Assembly: GCF_002483315.1 (NCBI RefSeq)
Contig: NZ_DLHR01000006.1
Location: 108,308 to 172,307 of the forward strand
Length of the DNA: 64,000 bases
Direction of reading: 5' to 3'
Source of the DNA: Flavobacterium sp. UBA7663
GTDB taxonomy: Bacteria; Bacteroidota; Bacteroidia; Flavobacteriales; Flavobacteriaceae
Below the pieces are notes generated by a model, which was not told the origin of the DNA, ran no database searches, and saw only the letters and a list, made by a program, of their open reading frames with translations. Below are positions 35,458-44,122 of the stretch, in pieces (the first letter of the stretch is position 1; each line of letters starts with the position of its first letter). Both the position numbers and the translations under genes were made by a program.

Positions 35458-37733
35458 GACAAATCAACAAATTCAATTCAAAAGAAATATCTGACGATAT
35501 TCTTATTAAATCCGTATGCGATTATTTCAACGAAATAAAAAATGACACATTAAATCAATCTGACTTAAAATTTCTAAAGTATATTTCAAATGTGGTAGGA
35601 ATACCGCATTATTTTGACATATTGAACAGCCAATTCAATCAAGAAACAGAAATAGAAGAATATAATTTAAATACTTTTTCCTCATTACTTTACGAAAGTA
35701 CTTTACATACAAATGAGAACTTAAAAGTCCATAAATATCAAATGAAAATTATGGATTTATTTCAAATAGGGAAATTGAACCGATATTTTTTATCTGCAAG
35801 TACTTCGTTTGGTAAAACACATATTGTTTTTGAAATAATTAAAAAAATGAACTACGAAAACGTAGTTTTAATTTTTCCAACCATTGCTTTACTTTCCGAA
35901 AATTTGGAGAAATTAATATCTGATGACAACTATGAATATTTTAGAAGCAAATATAAAATTCATACTTTAAGTGAGGTAACTGAATTTGAAGAAAATAATT
36001 TATTTATTTATACACCTGAACGGTTTTTGTCTTTCAAAGAGAAAAATCCAACAAACATAACATTTAATTTCGCCTTTATTGATGAGATTTATAAAATTGA
36101 CAACGAATATTTACTTGATGAAGAAGTAAAAGAAAATGAAAGAGATGTTGCATATCGTTTGTCTGTATTTTATGCTTTGGAGATCAATGTTGATGTTTTA
36201 TTAGCTGGTCCATATATCGATTTTTATGATTCTCAAAAAACAGGATATAATTCTTCATTTGACAAATTTCTTAGCCAAAACCAAATTGAATTAATAAATT
36301 TCAATCAGTATGAAATTGTAAGCAAATCATATGAAGATATTAAGACTAAAAAGCATATTGACGTTGATAAATTTTTAGAATTTGATTTCGAGACCAGCAG
36401 AAAGACGGATAGACTAATTGAAATAATCAAAAAAATCAATGAAATCAATGAAAATACAATCGTTTATTGTTCAACAAGAAATTACACAGAGACATACGCT
36501 AAAACACTTTTAGAATCAGATGTTTTCAATAATCATTCAGACAATGATTATTCAGACTTTATTAAACATATATCTAAAAATTTCAGCAAAGATTGGACAA
36601 TAATAAAAGCATTGCAAAAGGGAATTGGTATTCACCACGGTTTAATACCAAAGTATATTCAAAAAGAGATTATCTCACTATTTAATTCAGGTCAATTAAA
36701 AGTTTTATTGTCAACAACAACAATTACAGAAGGTGTTAATACTTCTGCGAAAAATCTTATTGTACTTCACAGTAAAAAAGGAGATAAAGAACTCAAGAAA
36801 TTTGATGCCAAAAATATTGCTGGAAGAGCAGGACGTTTTTTATATCATTATTCTGGAAGAGTTATAGTTCTTCAAAATGACTTTATGAAAGCAATTGAAT
36901 CAGAACCAGAAGGAATCAAACATAAAAACTATGACTTACAAGCTCCGAAAGACGAAATAGATTTGTTTTATTCAAAGGATGAGTTTCTTTCACAAGCCGA
37001 CCAAGATAGAAAAACAGATATAAAAGCAGAGCAAGAAAAAAGAGGAATTCCAGATGAAATATTCAACTTATATAAAGTTGTAAGTCGGCTTGATAAGATT
37101 ACAATTTATGATGAAATTAAGAAACTTAATACTTCGGAAATTGAAACCATAAATGCACTAATTAGAAAAATACAATACAAAATGGATATTGACAATGATG
37201 GATTTCAAACCATTCTTAAAGTCATTTTTCCAATTGTAAAAAGTGAAAAGCTAAAATTCTTAATATCAGAAACAGATAAAAACGGGCAATTTTCAATTCT
37301 TACTCATTTATTACACTTTTATTTAGTTGGTGGATTTATGAGTTCGGTAACTTTTAAAATTGCTCAAGGTAAGACAATTGACAAGTCTATTTCAGAAACT
37401 GCTGAATTTGTTTACAACACTTTAAAATATCAAGTAGTAAAATATCTTGGGGTTTTTAATATTATGTTTCGTTTCATTCAATCCCAGCAGAATAACAAAA
37501 CATTTGAAGATGTAACAGGTATTGATAGACTTTTATTAAAACTTGAATATAATGCTTTGACAGAAAACGGACGAATTGCAAGTGATTATGGAGTGCCTTC
37601 AAGTGTTTTAGAATATTACGAAAACGAAGAAAAATCGAAAGACACTAAAGCTAATTTTGACAATTACGAAATGAAAATATTTGACAGAATAGAAACAATT
37701 ATTAACGGAACAGATAAAAGCACAAACGAATAG
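35424..37733 (+). CDS. hamB: Hachiman helicase HamB
   Basis: 769 residues of superfamily 2 helicase. Walker A is SASTSFGKTHIV near residues 125-136. The Walker B-like motif FIDEIYKID is near 219-227 (DEIY in place of DEAD/DExH). Motif VI is NIAGRAGRFLYHY near 463-475, and motif V lies near ITEGVN. The start at 35424 overlaps hamA by 34 bp; the reading frame supports no better start downstream. HamB senses DNA and licenses HamA cleavage. The first part of Walker A reads SAS rather than the common SAP. Confidence 0.9.
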   Translation: MDRIEETTNVLRQINKFNSKEISDDILIKSVCDYFNEIKNDTLNQSDLKFLKYISNVVGIPHYFDILNSQFNQETEIEEYNLNTFSSLLYESTLHTNENLKVHKYQMKIMDLFQIGKLNRYFLSASTSFGKTHIVFEIIKKMNYENVVLIFPTIALLSENLEKLISDDNYEYFRSKYKIHTLSEVTEFEENNLFIYTPERFLSFKEKNPTNITFNFAFIDEIYKIDNEYLLDEEVKENERDVAYRLSVFYALEINVDVLLAGPYIDFYDSQKTGYNSSFDKFLSQNQIELINFNQYEIVSKSYEDIKTKKHIDVDKFLEFDFETSRKTDRLIEIIKKINEINENTIVYCSTRNYTETYAKTLLESDVFNNHSDNDYSDFIKHISKNFSKDWTIIKALQKGIGIHHGLIPKYIQKEIISLFNSGQLKVLLSTTTITEGVNTSAKNLIVLHSKKGDKELKKFDAKNIAGRAGRFLYHYSGRVIVLQNDFMKAIESEPEGIKHKNYDLQAPKDEIDLFYSKDEFLSQADQDRKTDIKAEQEKRGIPDEIFNLYKVVSRLDKITIYDEIKKLNTSEIETINALIRKIQYKMDIDNDGFQTILKVIFPIVKSEKLKFLISETDKNGQFSILTHLLHFYLVGGFMSSVTFKIAQGKTIDKSISETAEFVYNTLKYQVVKYLGVFNIMFRFIQSQQNNKTFEDVTGIDRLLLKLEYNALTENGRIASDYGVPSSVLEYYENEEKSKDTKANFDNYEMKIFDRIETIINGTDKSTNE

Positions 37734-37898
37734 AAGTAGTTTGGAGAAGTGTAGGTTCAGTACTTAATTGAATTTCTGTTTTCAAAAAAAATTAGCACTA
37801 AAACAAACTTAAATACATCTAAATAAAAAACAATCCATTAATTAAGTATTTTATAACAGAATCAAGAATCTAATACATTTTTTGAAATATTATATAAA

Positions 37899-39401
37899 AT
37901 GATAGACAATATTAAACAAAAATCATTTGCAATCATAATCGCTATTGAAGACTACAGATTCTCTGATGAAAAAACAGGAATAAACTCTGTAAAATATGCA
38001 CGCAATGATGCTTCCAAATTTAAAAAATTACTCAAAGAAGATTTTGGACTTTTAGAAGAAGATATTTTAATGTGGACTGATAAAGATGCAACAAAATCAG
38101 CTTTAGAGGATGAATTGAAATATCATATAAGGCAGTTAACTAAAGACAATAGATTCTATTTCTATTATGCTGGTCATGGATTTTATCAAAATGGATATAA
38201 TAAATTAACCTGTTGGGATTCACATCCTGATAATTTAGACGGAACAACAGTCTCTATTAAAGAGATTCTTCTTGACCCATTAGAAGCGTCAGAATGTACA
38301 CAAAGTTTAATATTTTTAGATTCTTGCTCAACCTATCTAAAAAATAATATAGTTGCAAGAGACCTAATTTCTAATTTCAATAATAGAGAACTAGAAAATT
38401 TTCTTAAATCAGAAAAATATCATGCAATATTCATGTCATGTTCTCCTGGCGAAAAATCATACCCGAATGATGTGTTAAAGCATGGTATTTGGACATGGCA
38501 CTTAATAGAAGCTTTGAAAGGGAATGTTCCTGAAGTAATACTTAATGATGAATTTATAACCGACTCAACCCTTAAAAATTATTTAAGTGATTCTGTGCCT
38601 AAATATATAACACAAAAAACAATATTCAGAAATACTCAAAAACCATTTGCTAAAATCAATTCTTCAAATGATTTTTTAATTAGAAAGATTGAAAAACCTG
38701 AGTTAGAAATAAATCAAGACTTTCCTAAACTTAGTCTTAAATTTGACTCAATAACTCTGAGAAGAATTATAGTTTTAGATATTAGAAAAGCCTCCGGTTT
38801 TAAAAAAAATCATTTTATTCCCGAAAAAAATAGTCCTTCGGGAAATAGTTTTATTCAAAGTCTATTTGAACAAGAATTAAAAGATGAAATTCAAGAAGTT
38901 TATGTGAATACTAAAGAAGTCTTATCATTTAGAAAAAGACAAATTGAGTATAGTGCAGAATCTGGATATGGAAATGTTGAAAATGATGTTTTTAGGTTTT
39001 TTATAGAAGTAGAACAAAATCCTCTTGACCCAAGTCAAGCTAAAATAACTAGAAAATTACAAATTAGAGTTAATAGAAATCAACTACCTGAAAACTTTGA
39101 TGATATTTTCCCTAATCAAATAAATGAAATTGCTATACCTATTGAAGGAAATATTGATTTTGATGAATTAGTAGAAAAATTTGAAAATCTTGCTGATGAA
39201 GATGGAGGTAAGCTTAGTGATAATGAATTAAAAGGAGAAATAGAATATCAAACATATAGCGGGCTTTCCATAAAAATTAGTACGAAGAATATGGAATTAA
39301 TTATTAATCCTAACAGAGACATGAAATGTTTGGAACTTATCGATTCATCAATTGAAGGGTTAAAAAAAATATCAGGTACATCTATAAAATTTTTGAATTA
39401 A
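37899..39401 (+). CDS. Caspase-like cysteine protease with novel C-terminal half
   Basis: 500 residues. Residues about 8-230 are a peptidase C14 (caspase/metacaspase-like) domain: FAIIIAIEDYRF at the start, catalytic His93 in YYAGHGF, and catalytic Cys143 in LIFLDSCST. Both catalytic residues are present. The C-terminal 270 residues are beta-rich and acidic, with no recognised domain; they may bind the activating signal. There is no partner such as a gasdermin next to it. Prokaryotic caspases are known as cell-suicide effectors in defence. It lies 165 bp after hamB, so it probably has its own promoter. Confidence 0.85.
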   Translation: MIDNIKQKSFAIIIAIEDYRFSDEKTGINSVKYARNDASKFKKLLKEDFGLLEEDILMWTDKDATKSALEDELKYHIRQLTKDNRFYFYYAGHGFYQNGYNKLTCWDSHPDNLDGTTVSIKEILLDPLEASECTQSLIFLDSCSTYLKNNIVARDLISNFNNRELENFLKSEKYHAIFMSCSPGEKSYPNDVLKHGIWTWHLIEALKGNVPEVILNDEFITDSTLKNYLSDSVPKYITQKTIFRNTQKPFAKINSSNDFLIRKIEKPELEINQDFPKLSLKFDSITLRRIIVLDIRKASGFKKNHFIPEKNSPSGNSFIQSLFEQELKDEIQEVYVNTKEVLSFRKRQIEYSAESGYGNVENDVFRFFIEVEQNPLDPSQAKITRKLQIRVNRNQLPENFDDIFPNQINEIAIPIEGNIDFDELVEKFENLADEDGGKLSDNELKGEIEYQTYSGLSIKISTKNMELIINPNRDMKCLELIDSSIEGLKKISGTSIKFLN

Positions 39402-39519
39402 ACTCAAAATAAATATATGGTAAGACACTTAATATTACACTTACAACATTAGAAATTTGCTATGTTAATTTACGCAGTAACATCTGTATAAATATTATAA
39501 CAATGATACTTTACCCAAA

Positions 39520-39567
39520 TTAAGTATAAATACGCATTGACAATTGACTACATTATCAATAATTTTC
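39520..39567 (+). promoter_or_regulatory. Island promoter F of the amidohydrolase operon
   Basis: TTAAGTATAAATACGCATTG (39520-39539), 20 nt, then TAATTTTC (39560-39567), seven of eight matches to TAnnTTTG. The ATG at 39583 is 15 nt downstream of the box, which rules out upstream start codons for the amidohydrolase. Confidence 0.65.
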
Positions 39568-39582
39568 AAGAAATTTTTAATA

Positions 39583-41289
39583 ATGAATCAAAAACCAATT
39601 ATAAACTGCCATACCCATATTTTTACAGGCGAAAATATACCTCCATATATTGGAAAAAAATTCATGCCAGCAATTCTTTACAGGCTACTTACAGTTCCTC
39701 TTATTATTGGAATTTGTAAATTTTGGTTTACCAGCAAATACAGCCCTTATAAGTTTAATTTTAGTTTTCAAAATAGCAACCTAAAAAAAAACTTAGTAAA
39801 ACTTAAACTTTTTTGGCAAAGCATCTGGTTAATTAGAACTTTAGTCGATTTAATTGGTTTTTTACTTGTAATATTTTCATCTTATTTACTATTCAAATAC
39901 TTCTTTAAAGAAATTAAATTTTGTGATAACCTTCTCATTAAGCTATACAATACTCCACACTTAGAATTTCTTGAAAATGATGCCATACAAATTCTAATAA
40001 TTCTGTTCACAATAACAGGAATTCCATATGGGCGAAAAATAGCAATGATGATATTCAGAAACTCAAAAAAACTCTCATTGTTATTCATTAACGAAGATCA
40101 ACTAAAATTCATTACTAGATATATAAGCATTGGAAGATTCGCTTACTACAAAGAACAAAAAACAATTTTTAAAAGATTAAAAGACCAATATCCAAAAGAT
40201 ACGCAATTTGTCGTATTACCTATGGATATGGAATTTATGAAAGCTGGTGAGATAAAACCAGAAGGGAATTACCAAAATCAAATGGAAAAATTAAAAGAGC
40301 TAAAACAAAAAAATCCTCAAATAATTCATCCATTTGTTTTTGTAGATCCCAGAAGAGAAAATGTCGGCTATGCAGATTTTTTTAAATGGAGAAACAACAA
40401 AGGAAAAGTAGTATTAGAAGAATGTTTCATCAAAGACTACATTGAAAAAGAAAATTTTGCAGGATTTAAAATTTATCCTGCATTAGGATATTATCCATTT
40501 GATGAAAAATTACTTCCTCTTTGGAAATATGCTGCGGATAATAATTTGCCCATCATGACACATTGTATAAGAGGTACTATTTTTTATAGAGGTTACAAAA
40601 GAAAAGAATGGTACTATCATCCAATCATAAAAGATGTTAAACTTCCTGATGAATACATGTTATTGTCAAAAAGCAAAAACATTGATTTCACAGTTGACTT
40701 CACCCATCCATTGAATTATCTATGTTTGTTGAACCCTTTTTTACTAAAAGAATGGATAAAAAAATGCAATAAACCTGAACTGTTTGAATTATTTGGTTAT
40801 TCAGAAGCAACTGATAGCATTAGTTCTGATTTAAGTAATTTAAAAATTTGTTTTGGTCACTATGGTGGGGATGATGAATGGAAAAAATTTTTAGAAAGAG
40901 ATAGAGATAATTATTCACACAAAATGTCCAATAACTCAAATGGTATTGAATTTCTCAATCCTCAAAACCCAAATCTATCATATGGTGGATTAATGGATAT
41001 TTGGAAAAATGCAGATTGGTATACTATAATTTCCAGTTTAATGATACAATATCCAAAAATTTATGCAGATTTAAGTTACATCATCCATGATCAAGAAATT
41101 ATACCACTATTAAAACATACTTTACGAAATGAATCATTGAAAAGTAAGGTATTATTTGGTACTGATTTTTATGTAGTTCGCAACCATAATTCAGAAAAAG
41201 ACTTACTTGCTCAAACAATGTCAAATTTGTCTTCTGAGGAATTTGATTTAATTGCCAGAGATAATCCAATAAATTATTTAAAAAACTAA
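39583..41289 (+). CDS. Membrane amidohydrolase (amidohydrolase 2-like)
   Basis: The start is at ATG 39583 (MNQKPIINCHTHIF), about 568 residues; a longer reading would begin inside promoter F. The metal-binding HxH is at residues 10-12 (HTH). Later motifs are MTHCIRG, FGHYGGDDEW and LFGTDF, fitting the TIM-barrel amidohydrolase order of HxH, H, H and D. Three hydrophobic segments (about 35-50, 80-108 and 135-150) are inserted after the first strand and would tether it to the membrane, an unusual feature. The LysM-NlpC/P60 gene follows after 11 bp. Substrate unknown. Confidence 0.75.
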   Translation: MNQKPIINCHTHIFTGENIPPYIGKKFMPAILYRLLTVPLIIGICKFWFTSKYSPYKFNFSFQNSNLKKNLVKLKLFWQSIWLIRTLVDLIGFLLVIFSSYLLFKYFFKEIKFCDNLLIKLYNTPHLEFLENDAIQILIILFTITGIPYGRKIAMMIFRNSKKLSLLFINEDQLKFITRYISIGRFAYYKEQKTIFKRLKDQYPKDTQFVVLPMDMEFMKAGEIKPEGNYQNQMEKLKELKQKNPQIIHPFVFVDPRRENVGYADFFKWRNNKGKVVLEECFIKDYIEKENFAGFKIYPALGYYPFDEKLLPLWKYAADNNLPIMTHCIRGTIFYRGYKRKEWYYHPIIKDVKLPDEYMLLSKSKNIDFTVDFTHPLNYLCLLNPFLLKEWIKKCNKPELFELFGYSEATDSISSDLSNLKICFGHYGGDDEWKKFLERDRDNYSHKMSNNSNGIEFLNPQNPNLSYGGLMDIWKNADWYTIISSLMIQYPKIYADLSYIIHDQEIIPLLKHTLRNESLKSKVLFGTDFYVVRNHNSEKDLLAQTMSNLSSEEFDLIARDNPINYLKN

Positions 41290-41300
41290 ACGGTAAAGCT

Positions 41301-41960
41301 ATGATGTACAAAATTAAACCAAACGATAATTTATCAAAAATTGCCAAAAAATTTAATTGCACTGTGGAGCTAATAATGGCATTCAATCCAACTATTAAAA
41401 ATCCAAATCATATATATGTCAATCAATTAATTAAGATTCCTAATCTTGAAGATGTACCTGGACCAATAATCATAACCGAGACAACTGATGTTTCTTTATT
41501 TATGAACAGAGCAAAATCAGCCATTGGAAAAGGTATAAAGTATAAATTAGGTTCTGGAGGGATGAAGCCTGAGTTAAACCTACCAACAGCAGATAAAAAA
41601 TGTGATTGTAGTGGATTTGTTTGTTGGGTATTTAAAATTTCAAGAAAAACAGATATTCCATTTTACCAAAAATTTGGAGGTTGGATTTTTACAGATTCTA
41701 TGGAAGCAGATATAAAAAGTGTTTCAGGTATATTTAACAAAATTGATACCCCAGAAGTAGGTTGTATTGTGGTCTATGGAGCAGGAAATAAAATTGGACA
41801 TGTAGGAATTGTTTCTGAAGTAAAAAACGGAAAAATGACTAAAGTAATTCATTGTAGTTCAGGAAATGATAAAAAATATAATGATTCCATTCAAGAAACA
41901 TCCCCAACTGTATTTAATAGACCAGATATTCTATGGGGTCGATTTACAGATCTTATATAA
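41301..41960 (+). CDS. LysM plus NlpC/P60 peptidoglycan hydrolase without signal peptide
   Basis: 219 residues. The LysM domain is residues 1-48 (YKIKPNDNLSKIAKKFNC...NQLIKIPN). The NlpC/P60-type domain has the catalytic Cys103 in CDCSGFVCW, His167 in IGHVGIV and a further His184. There is no signal peptide or membrane helix, although peptidoglycan lies outside the cytoplasm, so export by a special route, release on lysis, or injection into rivals is possible. It is the second gene of the amidohydrolase operon. Confidence 0.85.
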   Translation: MMYKIKPNDNLSKIAKKFNCTVELIMAFNPTIKNPNHIYVNQLIKIPNLEDVPGPIIITETTDVSLFMNRAKSAIGKGIKYKLGSGGMKPELNLPTADKKCDCSGFVCWVFKISRKTDIPFYQKFGGWIFTDSMEADIKSVSGIFNKIDTPEVGCIVVYGAGNKIGHVGIVSEVKNGKMTKVIHCSSGNDKKYNDSIQETSPTVFNRPDILWGRFTDLI

Positions 41961-42172
41961 TTCTATTTTTTTCATTATTTTCAAATTTAAGAACTTTTAA
42001 AAACAATCAAAATTTTAATTTTTTATTTCTTATTTTTACAATTAGAAAAAACACAGAAATATTTATTAATCAAGTTCTATTCCTGAACACGAAATTGAAC
42101 ACGATTTTATAAAAAACTAGTAAATTTTGGTCTCGGAAGCCCAGTAAATACGTTGAAAATTTACTGATTGCC
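41961..42172. other. Gene-free right end of the island
   Basis: AT-rich sequence without an ORF of note. It holds two direct repeats of GAACACGA (42085-42092 and 42097-42104, 12 bp apart) and a perfect 8-bp inverted repeat, CAGTAAAT at 42142-42149 and ATTTACTG at 42159-42166. These lie just before the tRNA remnant and could be integrase binding arms. Confidence 0.55.
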
Positions 42173-42217
42173 GAATTCATAACCCTGAGGTCACGGGTTC
42201 AACTCCCGTCCTCGCTA
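42173..42217 (+). pseudogene. 3' remnant of a Met-type (CAT) tRNA, probable att site
   Basis: The anticodon loop TTCATAA (42176-42182), the variable region, a perfect T-arm (ACGGG TTCAACT CCCGT) and the acceptor strand CCTCGCT with discriminator A (42210-42217) are intact. The 5' half is missing: no AGCGAGG lies upstream, and the 5' side of the anticodon stem does not pair. Integrative elements that enter tRNA genes leave exactly such a 3' copy at one end. Confidence 0.8.
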
Positions 42218-42219
42218 CG

Positions 42220-42266
42220 AAAACCCGAAATTTTACTTTATTGTAAATTTCGGGTTTTGTTTTTTA
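42220..42266 (+). terminator. Rho-independent terminator behind the tRNA remnant
   Basis: AAAACCCGAAATTT pairs with AAATTTCGGGTTTT around a short loop, followed by GTTTTTT. It is probably the original terminator of the tRNA gene. Confidence 0.85.
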
Positions 42267-42283
42267 AATCTAATCCGTTGATA

Positions 42284-42967
42284 ATGAAATTAAAACATAT
42301 TTACATAGCCCTTTTTGCACTAATTAGTTCTTTGGGATTTTCTCAATTAAAAACCATAACTGATAAAACTACTTATCCATTTTGGATTAATGTTCCCGAA
42401 AAAGAAAACTCCGAAAAGCAACCCATTTTAATTTTTCTTCACGGGAAAAGTCTTTCTGGAACTGATTTGAATCGCGTAAGACGTTATGGTGTTTTACGTG
42501 CAATGGACAAAGGAAGAAAAATTCCTGCTATTGTTGTAGCACCACAATTGGCAAAAGGAAGTTGGAATCCAGATAAAGTTTTAGAAGTTTTAGAATACGT
42601 AAAGAAAAACTACAACGTAGACGAATCAAGGATTTACGTTTGTGGTATGAGTTTAGGCGGTTACGGAACCTTACATTTTGCAGGTAAACACGCTGAAAAA
42701 ATTACTGCAGCAGTAGCTATTTGTGGTGGTGGAAATGTGAGTGATGGTTGCAAATTAGCCACTATTCCACTTTGGATTCAGCATGGAGATATAGATTATA
42801 TTGTACCGCTTTCGGAATCTCAAAAAGTGGTGAATGCCATTAGAAAATGTAATGAAAAAGCAAATCTAATCTTTTCGATTATCAAAGGCGGAAATCATGG
42901 CAATGTGGAACGTCTTTTTCATGAAGATGCCATGTACGATTGGTTATTTAAACAGAAAAGAGAGTAA
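42284..42967 (+). CDS. Secreted alpha/beta-hydrolase (esterase/PHB depolymerase-like)
   Basis: The start is at 42284 (MKLKHIYIALFALISSLGFSQ), giving a signal peptide; a longer frame would begin inside the terminator. The nucleophile motif is CGMSLGGYG (Ser about 123), the acid is in HGDIDYIVP (about 169) and the His is in GGNHGN (about 204). About 227 residues. This is the first core-like gene to the right of the island boundary. Substrate not predictable; carbohydrate esters or short polyesters are typical of the family. Confidence 0.85.
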   Translation: MKLKHIYIALFALISSLGFSQLKTITDKTTYPFWINVPEKENSEKQPILIFLHGKSLSGTDLNRVRRYGVLRAMDKGRKIPAIVVAPQLAKGSWNPDKVLEVLEYVKKNYNVDESRIYVCGMSLGGYGTLHFAGKHAEKITAAVAICGGGNVSDGCKLATIPLWIQHGDIDYIVPLSESQKVVNAIRKCNEKANLIFSIIKGGNHGNVERLFHEDAMYDWLFKQKRE

Positions 42968-42994
42968 TTCACTGCTTTCTCTTATCTTTGCCAC

Positions 42995-43939
42995 ATGAGT
43001 ATTACATTATTATCTTCGCCTTTACAAGGTTTTACCGATTTTAGATTTAGAAACGCTTTTCACAAACACTTTGGTGGAATCGACACTTTCTATTCGCCTT
43101 ACATCAAACTTAACGGAAAATTGGTTGTAAAAGGTTCGTATGAACGTGATATTCTTCCTGAAAACAATAGTACGTTAGAAGTTATTCCGCAAATAATCAC
43201 CAATGATGTAGAAGAATTTTTATTTGTTGCGAAATATGTACAGCAATTTGGTTACAAAGAATTAAATTGGAACTTAGGTTGTCCGTATCCAATGGTGGCT
43301 AAATGTGGTATGGGTTCTGGATTGATTAAAAATACCAACCAAATTGAACATATTTTAAAACGTGTTCATAATGAAACGGATATTATTGTTTCAATGAAAA
43401 TGCGAATGGGTTACGAAAATGCAAGCGAAATTTTAGATGTTTTCCCCATTTTAGAACAATATCCAATAAAAAATATTGCGATTCATGCTCGAATTGGCAA
43501 ACAATTATACAAAGGTGGTGTCGATTTAGATTCATTTCAAAAATGTTTAGACACATCAAAGCAGAAAATTTATTACAATGGCGATATTACGTCGGTAACA
43601 AAATTTAAAGAATTACAAGAACGTTTTCCCTCCATTGACCATTGGATGATAGGAAGAGGCTTAATTGCTGATCCATTTTTACCATCAATGATTAAAAACA
43701 ATACAACAGAATATCCAAAAAATAGATTGGAAATTTTTGAAGCTTTTCACGATGAAATTTATCGAGAATACGATGCGTATTTGCAAGGTCCAACTCCAAT
43801 TCGTATGAAAATGTTAGGCTTTTGGGAATACTTTTCAGAATCCTTTTCAAATCCGCAAAAAACGTATAAAAAGATTAAAAAAGCAGGAAACAGCAAGAAT
43901 TATGAAGCCGCTGTGAAAGAGATTTTTAAAAACGGGTAA
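42995..43939 (+). CDS. tRNA-dihydrouridine synthase
   Basis: 314 residues with the full Dus layout: an N-terminal LSSPLQGFTDFRFRN, the active-site strand ELNWNLGCPYPMVAKCGMGSG with the catalytic Cys after NLGCP, FMN contacts MKMRMGYE, IHARIGKQLYKG and YNGDI, and WMIGRGLIADPFL near the end of the barrel. It uses FMN and NADPH to reduce uridines in tRNA. Which Dus subfamily it belongs to cannot be fixed by eye. It starts 27 bp after the hydrolase gene. Confidence 0.92.
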   Translation: MSITLLSSPLQGFTDFRFRNAFHKHFGGIDTFYSPYIKLNGKLVVKGSYERDILPENNSTLEVIPQIITNDVEEFLFVAKYVQQFGYKELNWNLGCPYPMVAKCGMGSGLIKNTNQIEHILKRVHNETDIIVSMKMRMGYENASEILDVFPILEQYPIKNIAIHARIGKQLYKGGVDLDSFQKCLDTSKQKIYYNGDITSVTKFKELQERFPSIDHWMIGRGLIADPFLPSMIKNNTTEYPKNRLEIFEAFHDEIYREYDAYLQGPTPIRMKMLGFWEYFSESFSNPQKTYKKIKKAGNSKNYEAAVKEIFKNG

Positions 43940-44122
43940 ACAAAATTCCTATAAAGCAATTATAATCAATTCATTAACAGTTATTAAAAAAACAATACCA
44001 GTTATTACTTCACCCCTATCTAATAAATAGATTTTCCTAACATTTGTTCTATAAATAAAAGCCAAACACCTTGTTTACAACGCTTTATACTTATTGATTG
44101 TTTATTTAAAAACAAATGTGTT

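Noticed and set aside
37790..37898. Seventh copy of the shared promoter element, upstream of the caspase gene
   Set aside because: TTAAGTATTTTATAAC starts like the element but lacks ACGTA, and no -7 box lies at the fixed distance.
42121..42217. Intact tRNA gene
   Set aside because: No matching 5' acceptor strand, no recognisable D-arm, and the 5' side of the anticodon stem does not pair.
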